From positions 6,007,501 to 6,071,500 of the forward strand of contig JAQPZY010001688.1 in assembly GCA_029931535.1 (NCBI GenBank): a DNA stretch of 64,000 nucleotides. Reading direction: 5' to 3'. The notes under the pieces were generated by a model. The model did no database searches and had not been told where the DNA came from. It saw only the letters and a program-made list of their open reading frames with translations. The DNA comes from Margaritifera margaritifera (Eukaryota > Mollusca > Bivalvia > Unionida > Margaritiferidae). Each line of letters begins with the position of its first letter. Positions within the stretch are counted from its first letter, which is position 1. Made by a program: the position numbers and the translations under genes. Shown piece by piece: positions 17,741-25,479 of this stretch.

Positions 17741-18325
17741 TTATTTCCTCCAACATTTAGTAAAAAAGTTTAGGAAGGTGGTGGATCTTTTTTTCTTGGT
17801 TGGTAGTGTTGGTGGTAGCCAGTCAGGATGTTTCATCCGCCTGAATTTATCTTGGATTTTCATCCAATTTAAATTCAGGCGTTCAAACTCCATTTCTTTC
17901 CTGGCCTGTTCTTTCTTGGAGCGTTCAAGAGCCCACAAGATTTTAATCTGAGCTACTTCCTTTTCTAAAACTTTCTTTAACAATTCCTTCACCATGTGAA
18001 GGCTCACCTCTTCTCGCCTGGCGTTACTGGCGGGTGGATACAGCCATTCATCTTGTTGAACAAGGTGAAGGAAGTTCTCCACTTCATGCAGTAAATCCAG
18101 ACTTCTCTTGATGAACCCCACACGGCAAGGGGTTGAGGAAGTTTTTACTCTTTCCTCCACCAAAACATCATTCACCAACCTCCTCGCTGAAATAAGAGCC
18201 GCTAGTTGGCTGGTGACAAATGGTTTGGTGGTAGGATATCTCCACCAATACTCCAACCTTTCCATCAACGACTCAACATCCACCATCCTATCCCAAGCTT
18301 CCTGCAACAATTCTACCGTATTCAT
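17741..18325 (-). CDS. Left-terminal accessory gene, helical protein
   Basis: A 194-residue protein I do not recognise. It looks almost entirely helical and charged. The N-terminal half carries a WWRYPTT motif near residue 27. The C-terminal part has a basic amphipathic stretch, FERLNLNWMKIQDKFRRM, then HPDWLPP and a lysine-rich tail that could be a nuclear signal. It reads out towards the left TIR and its message would end in the histone-type stem-loop encoded there. Upstream on the same strand lies the covarying-dyad promoter with TATA and TCAGT initiator. A decayed homologue sits at the equivalent end of the neighbouring relic (60636-61078) and keeps the WRYPT and LGHPDWIP blocks. That shared position and conservation support a real gene. 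Confidence 0.8.
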   Translation of the reverse strand: MNTVELLQEAWDRMVDVESLMERLEYWWRYPTTKPFVTSQLAALISARRLVNDVLVEERVKTSSTPCRVGFIKRSLDLLHEVENFLHLVQQDEWLYPPASNARREEVSLHMVKELLKKVLEKEVAQIKILWALERSKKEQARKEMEFERLNLNWMKIQDKFRRMKHPDWLPPTLPTKKKRSTTFLNFFTKCWRK

Positions 18326-18344
18326 TCTTCAGTGTGAAGTGTGA

Positions 18345-18432
18345 ATGGCGCAACTGACTGAACTGAACTTAAATTATAGACGTGTGCGACGAATTTCGTC
18401 ATGTACGTCTTGTTAATATGCGCACGGCGCAC
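18345..18432 (-). promoter_or_regulatory. Covarying-dyad promoter module P1
   Basis: Read on the minus strand: GTGCGCCGTGCGC, a two-stem dyad (outer AGACGT/ACGTCT, inner GACGAA/TTCGTC), TATAAT overlapping the end of the dyad, then about 25 bp later TCAGTCAG as a likely initiator. It directly precedes the gene at 17741-18325. Six other copies of this module occur in the window. Confidence 0.75.
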
Positions 18433-19096
18433 TATTTACTTGCTCACCAAACTGTGTTATTACTAACACAATGGTGTACAAAGTGTGCGAAACACACTTT
18501 GTGAATTTGTTACACCCCTCCATCGCTGCATGGTTTCCCCAAGACTGGGGTTCATTGAAGGCGCGATACGTTTAGGAGGGTGTGTAACCATTTACTTTCC
18601 ACCTGTACATAGGATTAGAACCTCAATGTTAACAGGTTTAAATGCAATGCATGCAAAGCATGCTATGTCAGGAACGTGGCAGGTGGCTTGGGTCCGGCAA
18701 GGGAGACACGAAGCGGAACGGAAGAAACGCCAGGATCGTAAGAGGTCAAATTCTGCCCAGTTAACTAAGTCGGGCTGTCCCTAATACCAATAAAGTGTTA
18801 GCCACTTGTTCAATTATGACAATACTTCAAGTTACAAAGAATTTTTTTATTTAACGCGCTTAGTCCTGATTTGTAAAAATTTTGTGTACAAAGTGTACAT
18901 GTTATTTTCCAAAAACAATACCAATCTTTGAGTAAAAATTACTCGTATCAGTTTCGTATCACGCACACTACAATTTTGAGTTATAATTTTTAGACGGTGG
19001 TTCGAAATTGATCACATTTGTGTTTTAAAAGAGTATAATCAAAAGGGGTTTTCGAAAAATGCCAAATTGAAAACCCCATTGATTCAGGCAAATTTT
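18433..19096. repeat. Cassette spacer, copy 1
   Basis: A spacer shared with 19837-20361, 53713-54380 and 56325-56860 (the last two in opposite orientation). Recognisable blocks are AAGTCGGGCTGTCCCTAATA, GGCAAGGGAGACACGAAGCG, and a GCATGC-rich palindromic stretch near 18645-18665. No gene is seen; short plus-strand frames here are not conserved between copies. Confidence 0.7.
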
Positions 19097-19740
19097 AGCC
19101 CTTAAAAGGACTGTTATCAGCATTCTTCATACAGCAGCCCCGGGTGGTCTTCTTCCCGTCTGCTGTATACCTCCAACCGCTGTGCCTTGCTGGATATGTG
19201 TTGGTCCCCGGTGGTGGTAGGTGGCGGGGTAACCACTCCCGCTCCTTTCCAGCTACGCCTTGGCTTACACTTCCAGCTCTGGATTTCAGGTGGGAGCCGC
19301 CTGTCTTTGTTGTTGTTGTTGTTGTTGTTGTTGTTATTGATGGGGGGTTAGGTTGGCTGCGGAAAAACAGCAGGCCGCCGTAATTAGATGGTCCCCTGAC
19401 TTCCGTGCAATACGTAGTAGAGTAATCCTATCTGACGGGGTTACTGCACAGCCCCCTACCCTCCTCATCTCACGCAGCTGCATGGAAGACTTGTTTTTCT
19501 GTGGAAAATCCTTCGTCTCTTGCAGCTGTACAGAACACTAGCTTCTCTGCGGAAAAATACTGGTTATTCTGCGCTGTGCTGGTTAATTTACAACAGATGG
19601 TCCTCTGACTTCCTATGTAGTAGAGTGATCCTATCTTCTAACCCGCACGAGAAAACTAGACAAAGGCATGCGCCCCCCACAGCGGATCCGGTCTCGATCT
19701 TCGCCCTTCGAATGCTGACGCCTGAATGTGACTGACCCTC
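19097..19740 (-). pseudogene. Decayed cassette gene b
   Basis: Minus-strand region between promoter P2 and a stem-loop. No intact frame survives. It contains an (AAC)n tract near 19313-19337 and a proline-rich stretch before the end. The opposite-orientation cassette at 54443-54905 likewise carries CAG/CAA-type triplet runs, which suggests they are remnants of one gene family with low-complexity linkers. The variant stem-loop AGTCCT-TTTA-AGGGCT lies at 19097-19112 on the minus strand. Confidence 0.45.
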
Positions 19741-19744
19741 TGTG

Positions 19745-19836
19745 ATGGCGCAACTGTCTGACTGACTGAATTTGAATTATAGACGTGTGAGACGAATCTC
19801 GTCATGTACGTCTGATTAATATGCGCACAGCGCACT
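19745..19836 (-). promoter_or_regulatory. Covarying-dyad promoter module P2
   Basis: Minus strand: GTGCGCTGTGCGC, dyad with outer AGACGT/ACGTCT and inner GACGA/TCGTC, TATAAT, then TCAGTCAGTCAG. Same order and spacing as P1. Confidence 0.72.
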
Positions 19837-20361
19837 ATTTAATTTGCCCCCAAACTGTTGCTGTAGCATCAGTTTGGGGTTCGTCAAGCGGATTAAACAG
19901 AGCTGTAAAAACCGCTTGCGCTTTACGGCATGCACAGCATGCTATGTCAGGAACGTGGCGGGCGGCTTGGGCTTGGCAAGGGAGACACGAAGCGGAAAGG
20001 TCAAATTCTGCCCAGTTAGCTAAGTCGGGCTGTCCCTAATACCAATAAAGTGTTAGCCACTTGTTCAATTATGACAATACTTCAAGTTGCAAAGAAATTT
20101 TTTTTTTTTTTTTAAATAACGCGCTTATTCCTGATTTGTAAAAATTTTGTGTACTAAGTGTACATATTATTTCCAAAAACAATACCAATCTTTGAGTAAA
20201 AATTACTCGTCTCATTTTCGTATCACGCACACTTCAATTTTGAGTAATAATTTTTTAGACGGTGGTTCGAAATTGATCAAATTTGTTTTTTCAGAGAGTT
20301 TTGGTCAAAAATGGGGTTTCTGTGCCAATTTGAAACCCGATAGGCATTTTGCGTACTCTTT
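19837..20361. repeat. Cassette spacer, copy 2
   Basis: A second copy of the 18433-19096 spacer with internal deletions. It keeps AAGTCGGGCTGTCCCTAATA (20022-20041) and ACGGTGGTTCGAAATTGATC. No gene. Confidence 0.7.
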
Positions 20362-21370
20362 TTAGCCCTTAGAAGGACTGAGGGGTTTCTTCTGTAGCGG
20401 CTTCAGGAAATACGGCTTCAGGTGGTCTGGCATTCCCTGTGTTAGCGTCCGTCTGGTTCGCACTCTCGGACTGTTGGGGTCTAAGATGTCCGCCATATCC
20501 AAATCGCCCAAGTGTGTGTGGTAGCTAACATAGTTGATTTGGAGCTCGTGGTACGCTATCAGATGATTGCAGATGTATGCCGCTAATATTAACGGGCATT
20601 CGGTATATTTCTTTCCCCATTTTAGAAGATTTGATGTTGATTTTCTTTCCCGGTTTCTGCCATACTTCGATTGTGGGACTCCTAGTTCTTTCATCCTTCT
20701 TGCATCAAGGACCTCCCTGACATCCTCAATATATCTCTGGGCTGATTTCTTCTGCAGCCAGACTTCATTCAATCCCATTGCGTATGACTGGTCATACGTA
20801 TATTGGAACGCCTGTTGATCTAATTCGGCTCTACTCATTTCCGGCGGTGTGTTCGGTTCCGGGGTGGGTGGGGGTGACTTCCACGCTTCCGCCGCTACTT
20901 GTTTTACCGATGATTTGGCCGGATTATTTACAGCCGATATAGGCGCAGATGAGGCTTGAGGCGCAAGTGGGGGAGTTTTTTTCCCCTCGCATCCTGCATG
21001 TTGGTCCTCTCTGGAGTGTTTTTTTCCTTTTGTGTTTTCCCTCTTGTCCCAGCTACAGTTTCAGCTACAGCTGCTGCTGCTGGGGTGGAGTGGTCAGCGC
21101 TGGTATTGCTGTTGGAAGTACCGTGACAGGGCCGCTAGCACTCGGCTGGGTCTGCACTCGTTGCTCCCTCTGTTGAGGCTTCGGTTGTCCTCTCGCTGGT
21201 CCTCTGTGTCTCCAATCCATTGGGGTTCTGTCTTTATACACATTTCTTTTATCTTCCCAGATTAGGAGAAGAGTTGTCCTTTTCTCCTGAGCTCTTAGGC
21301 TCCAGCCTGATGCCAGTGAAAGGCCAAGGCCCTTCAGGGCATTCAGGGCGTGCTCTGGTATAATTTCCAT
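20362..21370 (-). pseudogene. Cassette gene c, frameshifted
   Basis: An unrecognised gene of about 330 codons split by at least one frameshift. The N-terminal part (21065-21370) begins with an ATG, has a helical segment ALNALKGLGLSLASG and runs into a Pro/Gln-rich linker. The C-terminal part (20362-20838) has a conserved block running from CPLILAAYICNHLIAY through MADILDP and MPDHLKPYFL to the stop. Relatives with the same two ends and the same linker type occur at 55297-56322 and (C-terminus only) 53463-53720, all behind the same promoter module. The final codons overlap the variant stem-loop at 20364-20379. Function unknown; the family's repetition within these elements is the best evidence that it was once useful. 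Confidence 0.6.
20364..20379 (-). terminator. Variant histone-like stem-loop after gene c
   Basis: Minus strand AGTCCT-TCTA-AGGGCT: a 6-bp stem (one G-T pair) with a 4-nt loop, at the stop codon. It keeps the second G-C pair and top U-A pair of histone stem-loops but lacks the usual first G-C pair and an obvious downstream element. Confidence 0.5.
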
Positions 21371-21420
21371 CGCTAGCTCTATTTGTATTGTTAACTACTG
21401 CTCTTTTCGCTGTCGACTGA

Positions 21421-21516
21421 GTGATGGCGCAACGATGATGATGATTGCATTAACGTCGTGTGCGCCCATTCGGGCATGTACGACGATTTACCCCCATTGC
21501 GTGCGAAGCACGCAAT
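21421..21516 (-). promoter_or_regulatory. Covarying-dyad promoter module P3
   Basis: Minus strand: a GCGTGC-rich palindrome, dyad with outer CGTCGT/ACGACG and inner GCCC/GGGC around GAAT, then TTAAT and a CATCATCATCG stretch in place of a clean TATA/initiator. It precedes gene c. Both stems differ from P1 in sequence but still pair. Confidence 0.68.
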
Positions 21517-21984
21517 GAAGGATTAAGCAGTGTGCTACGCACACTTATTTTCGTCCCGTGGGTTACATAGCTGCAACCCACCGGACAGTATTTATGCGTG
21601 TATGGACGCTATTTTCGCACCGCTCCATCGCTACATGGTATCCCCACTAAGGGGGTTCATTAAAGGAGTGACATGGAGGGGTGCGTGTATTTAAATTATA
21701 TTTTTCCTGTTCATAGGAATAGAACCACAATGTTTACAGGATTACTTAATTGTTGCGATGATTCTGTCAGGGCGCGGAAAAGGAGGCAAGGTTCGACTGT
21801 CTGCGCCGTCGCGTCTCAGGTGGCTCCGGCTGGTCCAGGGTTACTTAACGTTTAATACTTTTGATAGTTTTTGGCCGAAAGAGGAAAGTATTTGCTGTGG
21901 TATAACAATTTTTAAAGTTATGTCTGTACCATATGGCTGTTGGTATTGGTTAGTAGAAGAAAAAAAAAGAAAAAAAATTTAACG
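21517..21984. repeat. Cassette spacer, copy 3 (partial)
   Basis: It shares the CTCCATCGCTACATGGTATCC block and the CCTGTTCATAGGA-type stretch with the other spacers. No gene seen. Confidence 0.6.
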
Positions 21985-22425
21985 TTCATTTAATTATTTT
22001 AGGTTGCCACTTTGTGTAGCTGGGCCTGATGGTTTGGGATTTAAAACCACCTTATATTGCTAATTTTGGTTGTACACTAGCTTTAATATTAAAACGTTTC
22101 AGAATTTAGTAACCGCTTTGTGCAGTTTGGGCCTGATGGTTTGGACTTGGGACCACCTTATGCGATTAATTTACGTGGGTTTTTATTTCTAATTATATTC
22201 TTAAGTTAAATTATCCAATTTGGTGCCACCTTGTGCGGCTGGGTCTGATGATCAGGGTTTATGATCACCTTATATTGTTAATATTTTGGGGTATAGTTGT
22301 TACGTTTAATATACCGTCCTTATATTACTTAGTTTATTTTGACCTTTTTCCAATCGAGTGCCACATTGTGCGGCAAGAGGGCCTGATGATCAGGGATTAT
22401 GATCACCTTATAGAATTAATAGTTA
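21985..22425. repeat. About 110-bp tandem repeats (GGGCCTGATGG type)
   Basis: Four diverged units, each with GCCAC-TTGTGCGGCTGGG, CCTGATG-T and ACCACCTTATA. The reverse complement of the same unit is repeated at 59720-60160, also upstream of a cassette promoter. The arrangement is therefore shared by the two elements. Confidence 0.8.
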
Positions 22426-22452
22426 ATGTTTGGCTGAATGCAGTTTTCATTC

Positions 22453-22454
22453 AA

Positions 22455-22486
<32 letters not shown>

Positions 22487-22720
22487 AAAAGGAGAAGGAT
22501 TGATTGACTGTCTCAGGACTAGTATTTAGGCCCCAGCAAGGATTCCGTCCTGGCATGCCCGTATGGTTCCAGGCACCAGTGCTTTGGGTAGCAGAAAATC
22601 CTACGATCACTCGCACCTTGAGGATACGCAGGGATTCCGCCCAGGTGATTGCTAGTATGGTACCTAGCACCTGTTTAAAAGCATGACCGAAAATCTCGCA
22701 TCAGACCAGAGCCCCATCCG
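22453..22720. repeat. A-rich tract and 92-bp duplication
   Basis: A run of almost pure A (22453-22490) is followed by two copies of a unit of about 92 bp beginning GGATTCCG (22540 and 22632) and containing TATGGT and GCACC. It may be the tail of a short retroelement. Another A tract lies near 22795-22814. Confidence 0.6.
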
Positions 22721-22904
22721 TACGACAGAGGTTAAGGTTAATTGTTTAGTATGGGATCGATGATATTATGTTAAAGTAGAGATAGGGTAAGGAGAAAAAA
22801 AAAAAAAAAAAAAAGAAGTGTCCGGTGCTAAGCTTGCTTTGTGCTATCCTTAATTTATATCCCCTAGATTAAGTTAGATTTGATAGACTTGACCCCAGAT
22901 CTTA

Positions 22905-22975
22905 TCAAACTGGCGCAACTGTGGAAGGCACCGCTTTATATGCGAGAAGCGCGGACGTGATGGAAAACATCCCCC
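22905..22975 (-). promoter_or_regulatory. GTTTTCC/CGCGC-TATA promoter, orphaned
   Basis: Minus strand: ATGTTTTCCATCACGTCCGC, GCTTCT, then CATATAAAGCGG. The same arrangement lies upstream of the genes at 41917 and 42964. No gene follows it on the minus strand; repeats do, so it is probably an orphan left by rearrangement. Confidence 0.6.
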
Positions 22976-23131
22976 CTTTTTTTCCAAAAAAAACACACAC
23001 CACATAAAAACATACATGGGGAGAAGGGTTTTTTTGTATGAGAAGGGGTAGACTATGACAAAAAAAAAACAAAAAAAAACATTACAAACATATATAAACA
23101 CACACTTATATAGGCAATATTGGAAAAATTA

Positions 23132-23168
23132 ATCTTTTCTTGAAAAATGGGTGGTCCTAAAAAGGACC
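23132..23168 (-). terminator. Histone-type mRNA 3' end signal
   Basis: Minus strand: stem-loop GGTCCT-TTTT-AGGACC (23153-23168), ACCCA, then TCAAGAAAAGATT (23132-23143). It lies downstream of the small minus-strand gene 23203-23436, separated by a GTT-repeat run. Confidence 0.82.
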
Positions 23169-23202
23169 GTTTTTGTTGTTGTTGTTGTTGTTGTTGTTGT
23201 TT

Positions 23203-23436
23203 TTAACAACATGAGCATCTCCTAGAGGGTTTTCTTTTTCTTAAACTTCTTCGGACTTCGGGCCCATACAACAAAACCCTCTTTAGACAGCCTTGTCTCT
23301 CCACATAAGTCTGTCTATACCATGTAGCTGTGTCTGTAATTTTTGTTTTAGCCCATGAAGCTTTTACATACATAAGGAATGCTGGATTAAACAGCATTCC
23401 TGAAACAATGTTGGAGGATTCCACACTAACCCACAT
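23203..23436 (-). CDS. Small basic accessory protein
   Basis: A 77-residue protein with a true ATG, not recognised. It has a short hydrophobic middle and a strongly basic C-terminus (EVRRSLRKRKPSRRCSCC) that looks like a nucleic-acid-binding or nuclear-localisation tail. It is divergent from the gene at 23671 and would end in the histone-type stem-loop at 23132-23168. A frameshifted homologue at 44283-44514 keeps a VERQ-PKRVL-YG block and the same position relative to a stem-loop and a divergent gene. That synteny raises confidence that it is real. Confidence 0.65.
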   Translation of the reverse strand: MWVSVESSNIVSGMLFNPAFLMYVKASWAKTKITDTATWYRQTYVERQGCLKRVLLYGPEVRRSLRKRKPSRRCSCC

Positions 23437-23602
23437 GATTTTTTTTAGGAGTGGTCTTGGAGAAAACCGGTGAAGCTTTTATGAAACCAGCGGTTGTATA
23501 TATACCTTACGATCGGATTGAAATGGATCCAAATCAACTACCAATCCAAACACGCGTTACAAGTCGGTTGGGTTTTCTTCCAATGGGAAGAGAGCGGAGG
23601 TG

Positions 23603-23625
23603 TGACGTCATCTCGGGTATAAAGG
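23603..23625 (+). promoter_or_regulatory. CRE plus TATA promoter
   Basis: TGACGTCA (23603-23610), the consensus CREB/ATF site, stands 7 bp before GTATAAAGG (23617-23625), about 46 bp upstream of the ATG at 23671. TGACGTCA also occurs upstream of the homologous gene at 44726 and of the gene at 42964. Confidence 0.7.
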
Positions 23626-23670
23626 TATCGTAGCGTTCGTAGGGGTTTATTACTTTTTTCGACAGCCTTC

Positions 23671-24328
23671 ATGGAGACTGAAAAGACAAGTACTACATCA
23701 ATGTATTGGAGTGATCCTGCAACGATAATGAATGCTGCGGCATTATTGAACTTCCGGCCGGAAGACTTTGATTTAGATTTACTAAATCAAGAGTTTGACA
23801 ATACTGCTACTACTACTACTACTACTACTGTGCCAATGGTGAATGATTTTAAAAGAAGACAAATGGAAGAGATGGAAAATTTTGTAAAAAAGCAACGGGA
23901 AGAGGAAGAAATGTTTCTTCTTCTTCAACAACAGCAGAAAGAAGAAGAAGAAGAGAGAAGAAAACAAAGTGAAGAAGAAATCAGACAGCAGCAGCAGTTA
24001 CAAGAGGAGGAGAAGAAGGAAACAGGAAAGGAAAAGCATCAGTCTTCAAGAAAGAACTGTAAGTCTGTTAGAAGAGATATTATATGAGTTAAAATGGATG
24101 ACTAATGTCTATAAGTATTCTTTAACTCATCAACCACCTAAACGAAAAAGACCATCAAGGGCTAAACAACATTCTTCTTCTAAGCCTTCCAGTGCTAGTG
24201 AGATGCCACCACCACCACCAACACCACCAGTGACTGCCACCATAATGAAAACACCATCAGTAGCAGCAGCATTAACAGGATATGGATTAGGCCGTGGTAA
24301 AGGACTACGGCATTTGAAGTTAATTTGA
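23671..24328 (+). CDS. Coiled-coil accessory protein, one frameshift
   Basis: Unrecognised protein of about 220 residues. It has an N-terminus rich in Thr with a FRPEDFDLDLLNQEF patch that resembles an acidic activation segment. A long Glu/Gln/Lys coiled coil follows (about residues 65-130), then a second helical segment ending in the nuclear-signal-like PPKRKRPSRAK and a Pro/Ala-rich tail. The first frame runs to 24087 but the C-terminal half is in the frame open from 23969. The change is needed around 24030-24055, and the homologue at 44726-45290 is continuous through that point. An acidic patch, coiled coil and nuclear signal would suit a transcriptional regulator; that is inference. A histone-type 3' end follows. 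Confidence 0.65.
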
Positions 24329-24360
24329 AAGTTTTTGTTTTGAAACCAAAAACAAAACAA

Positions 24361-24405
24361 CCCAACGGTCCTTCTAAGGACCACCAGATTTCTAGAAAAG
24401 AAATC
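24361..24405 (+). terminator. Histone-type mRNA 3' end signal
   Basis: CCCAACG, stem-loop GGTCCT-TCTA-AGGACC (24367-24382), ACCA, then TCTAGAAAAGAAATC (24391-24405) as downstream element. It begins 33 bp after the stop of the coiled-coil gene. Confidence 0.83.
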
Positions 24406-24626
24406 AAATTGCCAAAAATCAAGTTAAAACTTTAAAAAAATCCCACCATAGTAAAAGTGTGAGTGCGTGCGTGCGTGCGTGCATTTCTACTCTAAAACAA
24501 AATAACACAAAACCACTTACTTTTTTCTCTCCAGTCTGGTGTATTCATCCAATTTTTTTTTACAAAATAATTCAGCAATATAACATATAACACCAAAAAA
24601 AAAAAAAACACACAAGAAAACAAAGT

Positions 24627-25349
24627 TCACTTTCTGTAATGCTTGTGTGGCTTGAATTGATACACAGGAATCATAGTTTCCTTTTCTTCTTCATTCTCTC
24701 TGTTCTCTCTCTTGTGTTTCTTTAATTTCTTCTTCATAGGAATCCTGTTTTCCTTTTCTTCTTCATCATTCTCACTGTCTTCCATTCTTCTTACTCTCTT
24801 CTTACTTTTCTTAATGATATGTTCTTCTTCTTCTTCTAGGTTTGTTGTTTTTGAATCAGCTTCCTCCCTCTCTTCTTCTTCTTGTTCTTTCTGAGGGCAT
24901 TCCGAAGACCAATGTCCTGGTCCTTTACAATGATAACAGATATCTTTGGTTTTGTCTCTCTTTTGCTGTTGACGTTGTGGACATTCTGGAGCCCAATGTC
25001 CTTTCTCTTGACAGATATAGCAAGTATCTTGACTTTTATCTCTCTTTTGCTGTTGACGTTGTGGACATTCTGGAGCCCAATGTCCTTTCTCTTGACAGAT
25101 ATAGCAAGTATCTTGACTTTTATCTCTCAGTGTACTTCCTTCGGTTAAATATTTCCAATCATACTTCTTTTCTTTTCTTTGTTGATGACGTTGTGGACAA
25201 TAGGAAGCCCAATGTCCTTTCTTTTGGCAGAGGTAACAAGTATCTTGATTGTTATCTCCAGTGTAGTTGTATCGATATATCCTGTTGTTAATTGCCGTAG
25301 AGTATTCGTCAGGGTTATTCACTGGAATAGGGCTTCTTGACTTTTTCAT
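24627..25349 (-). CDS. CCHC zinc-knuckle protein, four knuckles
   Basis: About 240 residues. Four CX2CX4HX4C zinc knuckles of the retroviral nucleocapsid type (for example CYICQEKGHWAPEC) occupy roughly residues 30-150, joined by short Gln/Arg-rich linkers. The second and third knuckles with their linkers are an exact recent duplication. The C-terminal 90 residues are acidic/basic low complexity with KKSKKRVRR and MKKKLKKHKR stretches. The start is the ATG at 25349 rather than the TTG 21 bases upstream. Such proteins bind single-stranded DNA or RNA; a role in genome packaging or replication beside PolB is inference. It is divergent from PolB across a shared promoter region. A decayed two-knuckle homologue lies at 45619-45958. 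Confidence 0.85.
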   Translation of the reverse strand: MKKSRSPIPVNNPDEYSTAINNRIYRYNYTGDNNQDTCYLCQKKGHWASYCPQRHQQRKEKKYDWKYLTEGSTLRDKSQDTCYICQEKGHWAPECPQRQQQKRDKSQDTCYICQEKGHWAPECPQRQQQKRDKTKDICYHCKGPGHWSSECPQKEQEEEEREEADSKTTNLEEEEEHIIKKSKKRVRRMEDSENDEEEKENRIPMKKKLKKHKRENRENEEEKETMIPVYQFKPHKHYRK

Positions 25350-25407
25350 CTTGACAGTTTGAAAGTTCAATCACCAAAGACTGATTCTGAAGGTAAGAAG
25401 CTCTCTC

Positions 25408-25437
25408 TTTATATACTCTTCTCTCTCCATATAAAGG
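25408..25437. promoter_or_regulatory. Divergent TATA boxes between zinc-knuckle gene and PolB
   Basis: On the minus strand AGTATATAAA (25408-25417) lies 59 bp before the zinc-knuckle ATG. On the plus strand TATAAAGG (25430-25437) lies 43 bp before the PolB-region ATG at 25480. The homologous region near 45990-46030 keeps a CTCTCTATATAGGGAGAG core. Confidence 0.65.
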
Positions 25438-25479
25438 TACCTGGGTGAAAACTGAATCAGTTTCAAAGTAAAGTTCAAG

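Noticed and set aside
18345..18432. Hammerhead ribozyme or tRNA T-arm in the promoter dyad
   Set aside because: The hairpin lacks the CTGATGA and GAAA core of hammerheads and the cloverleaf context of a tRNA; only the stems and a GAAT loop are conserved.
18485..20039. Plus-strand frames of 70-99 codons in the cassette spacers
   Set aside because: They lie in spacer sequence, are not conserved in frame between spacer copies and oppose the promoter modules.
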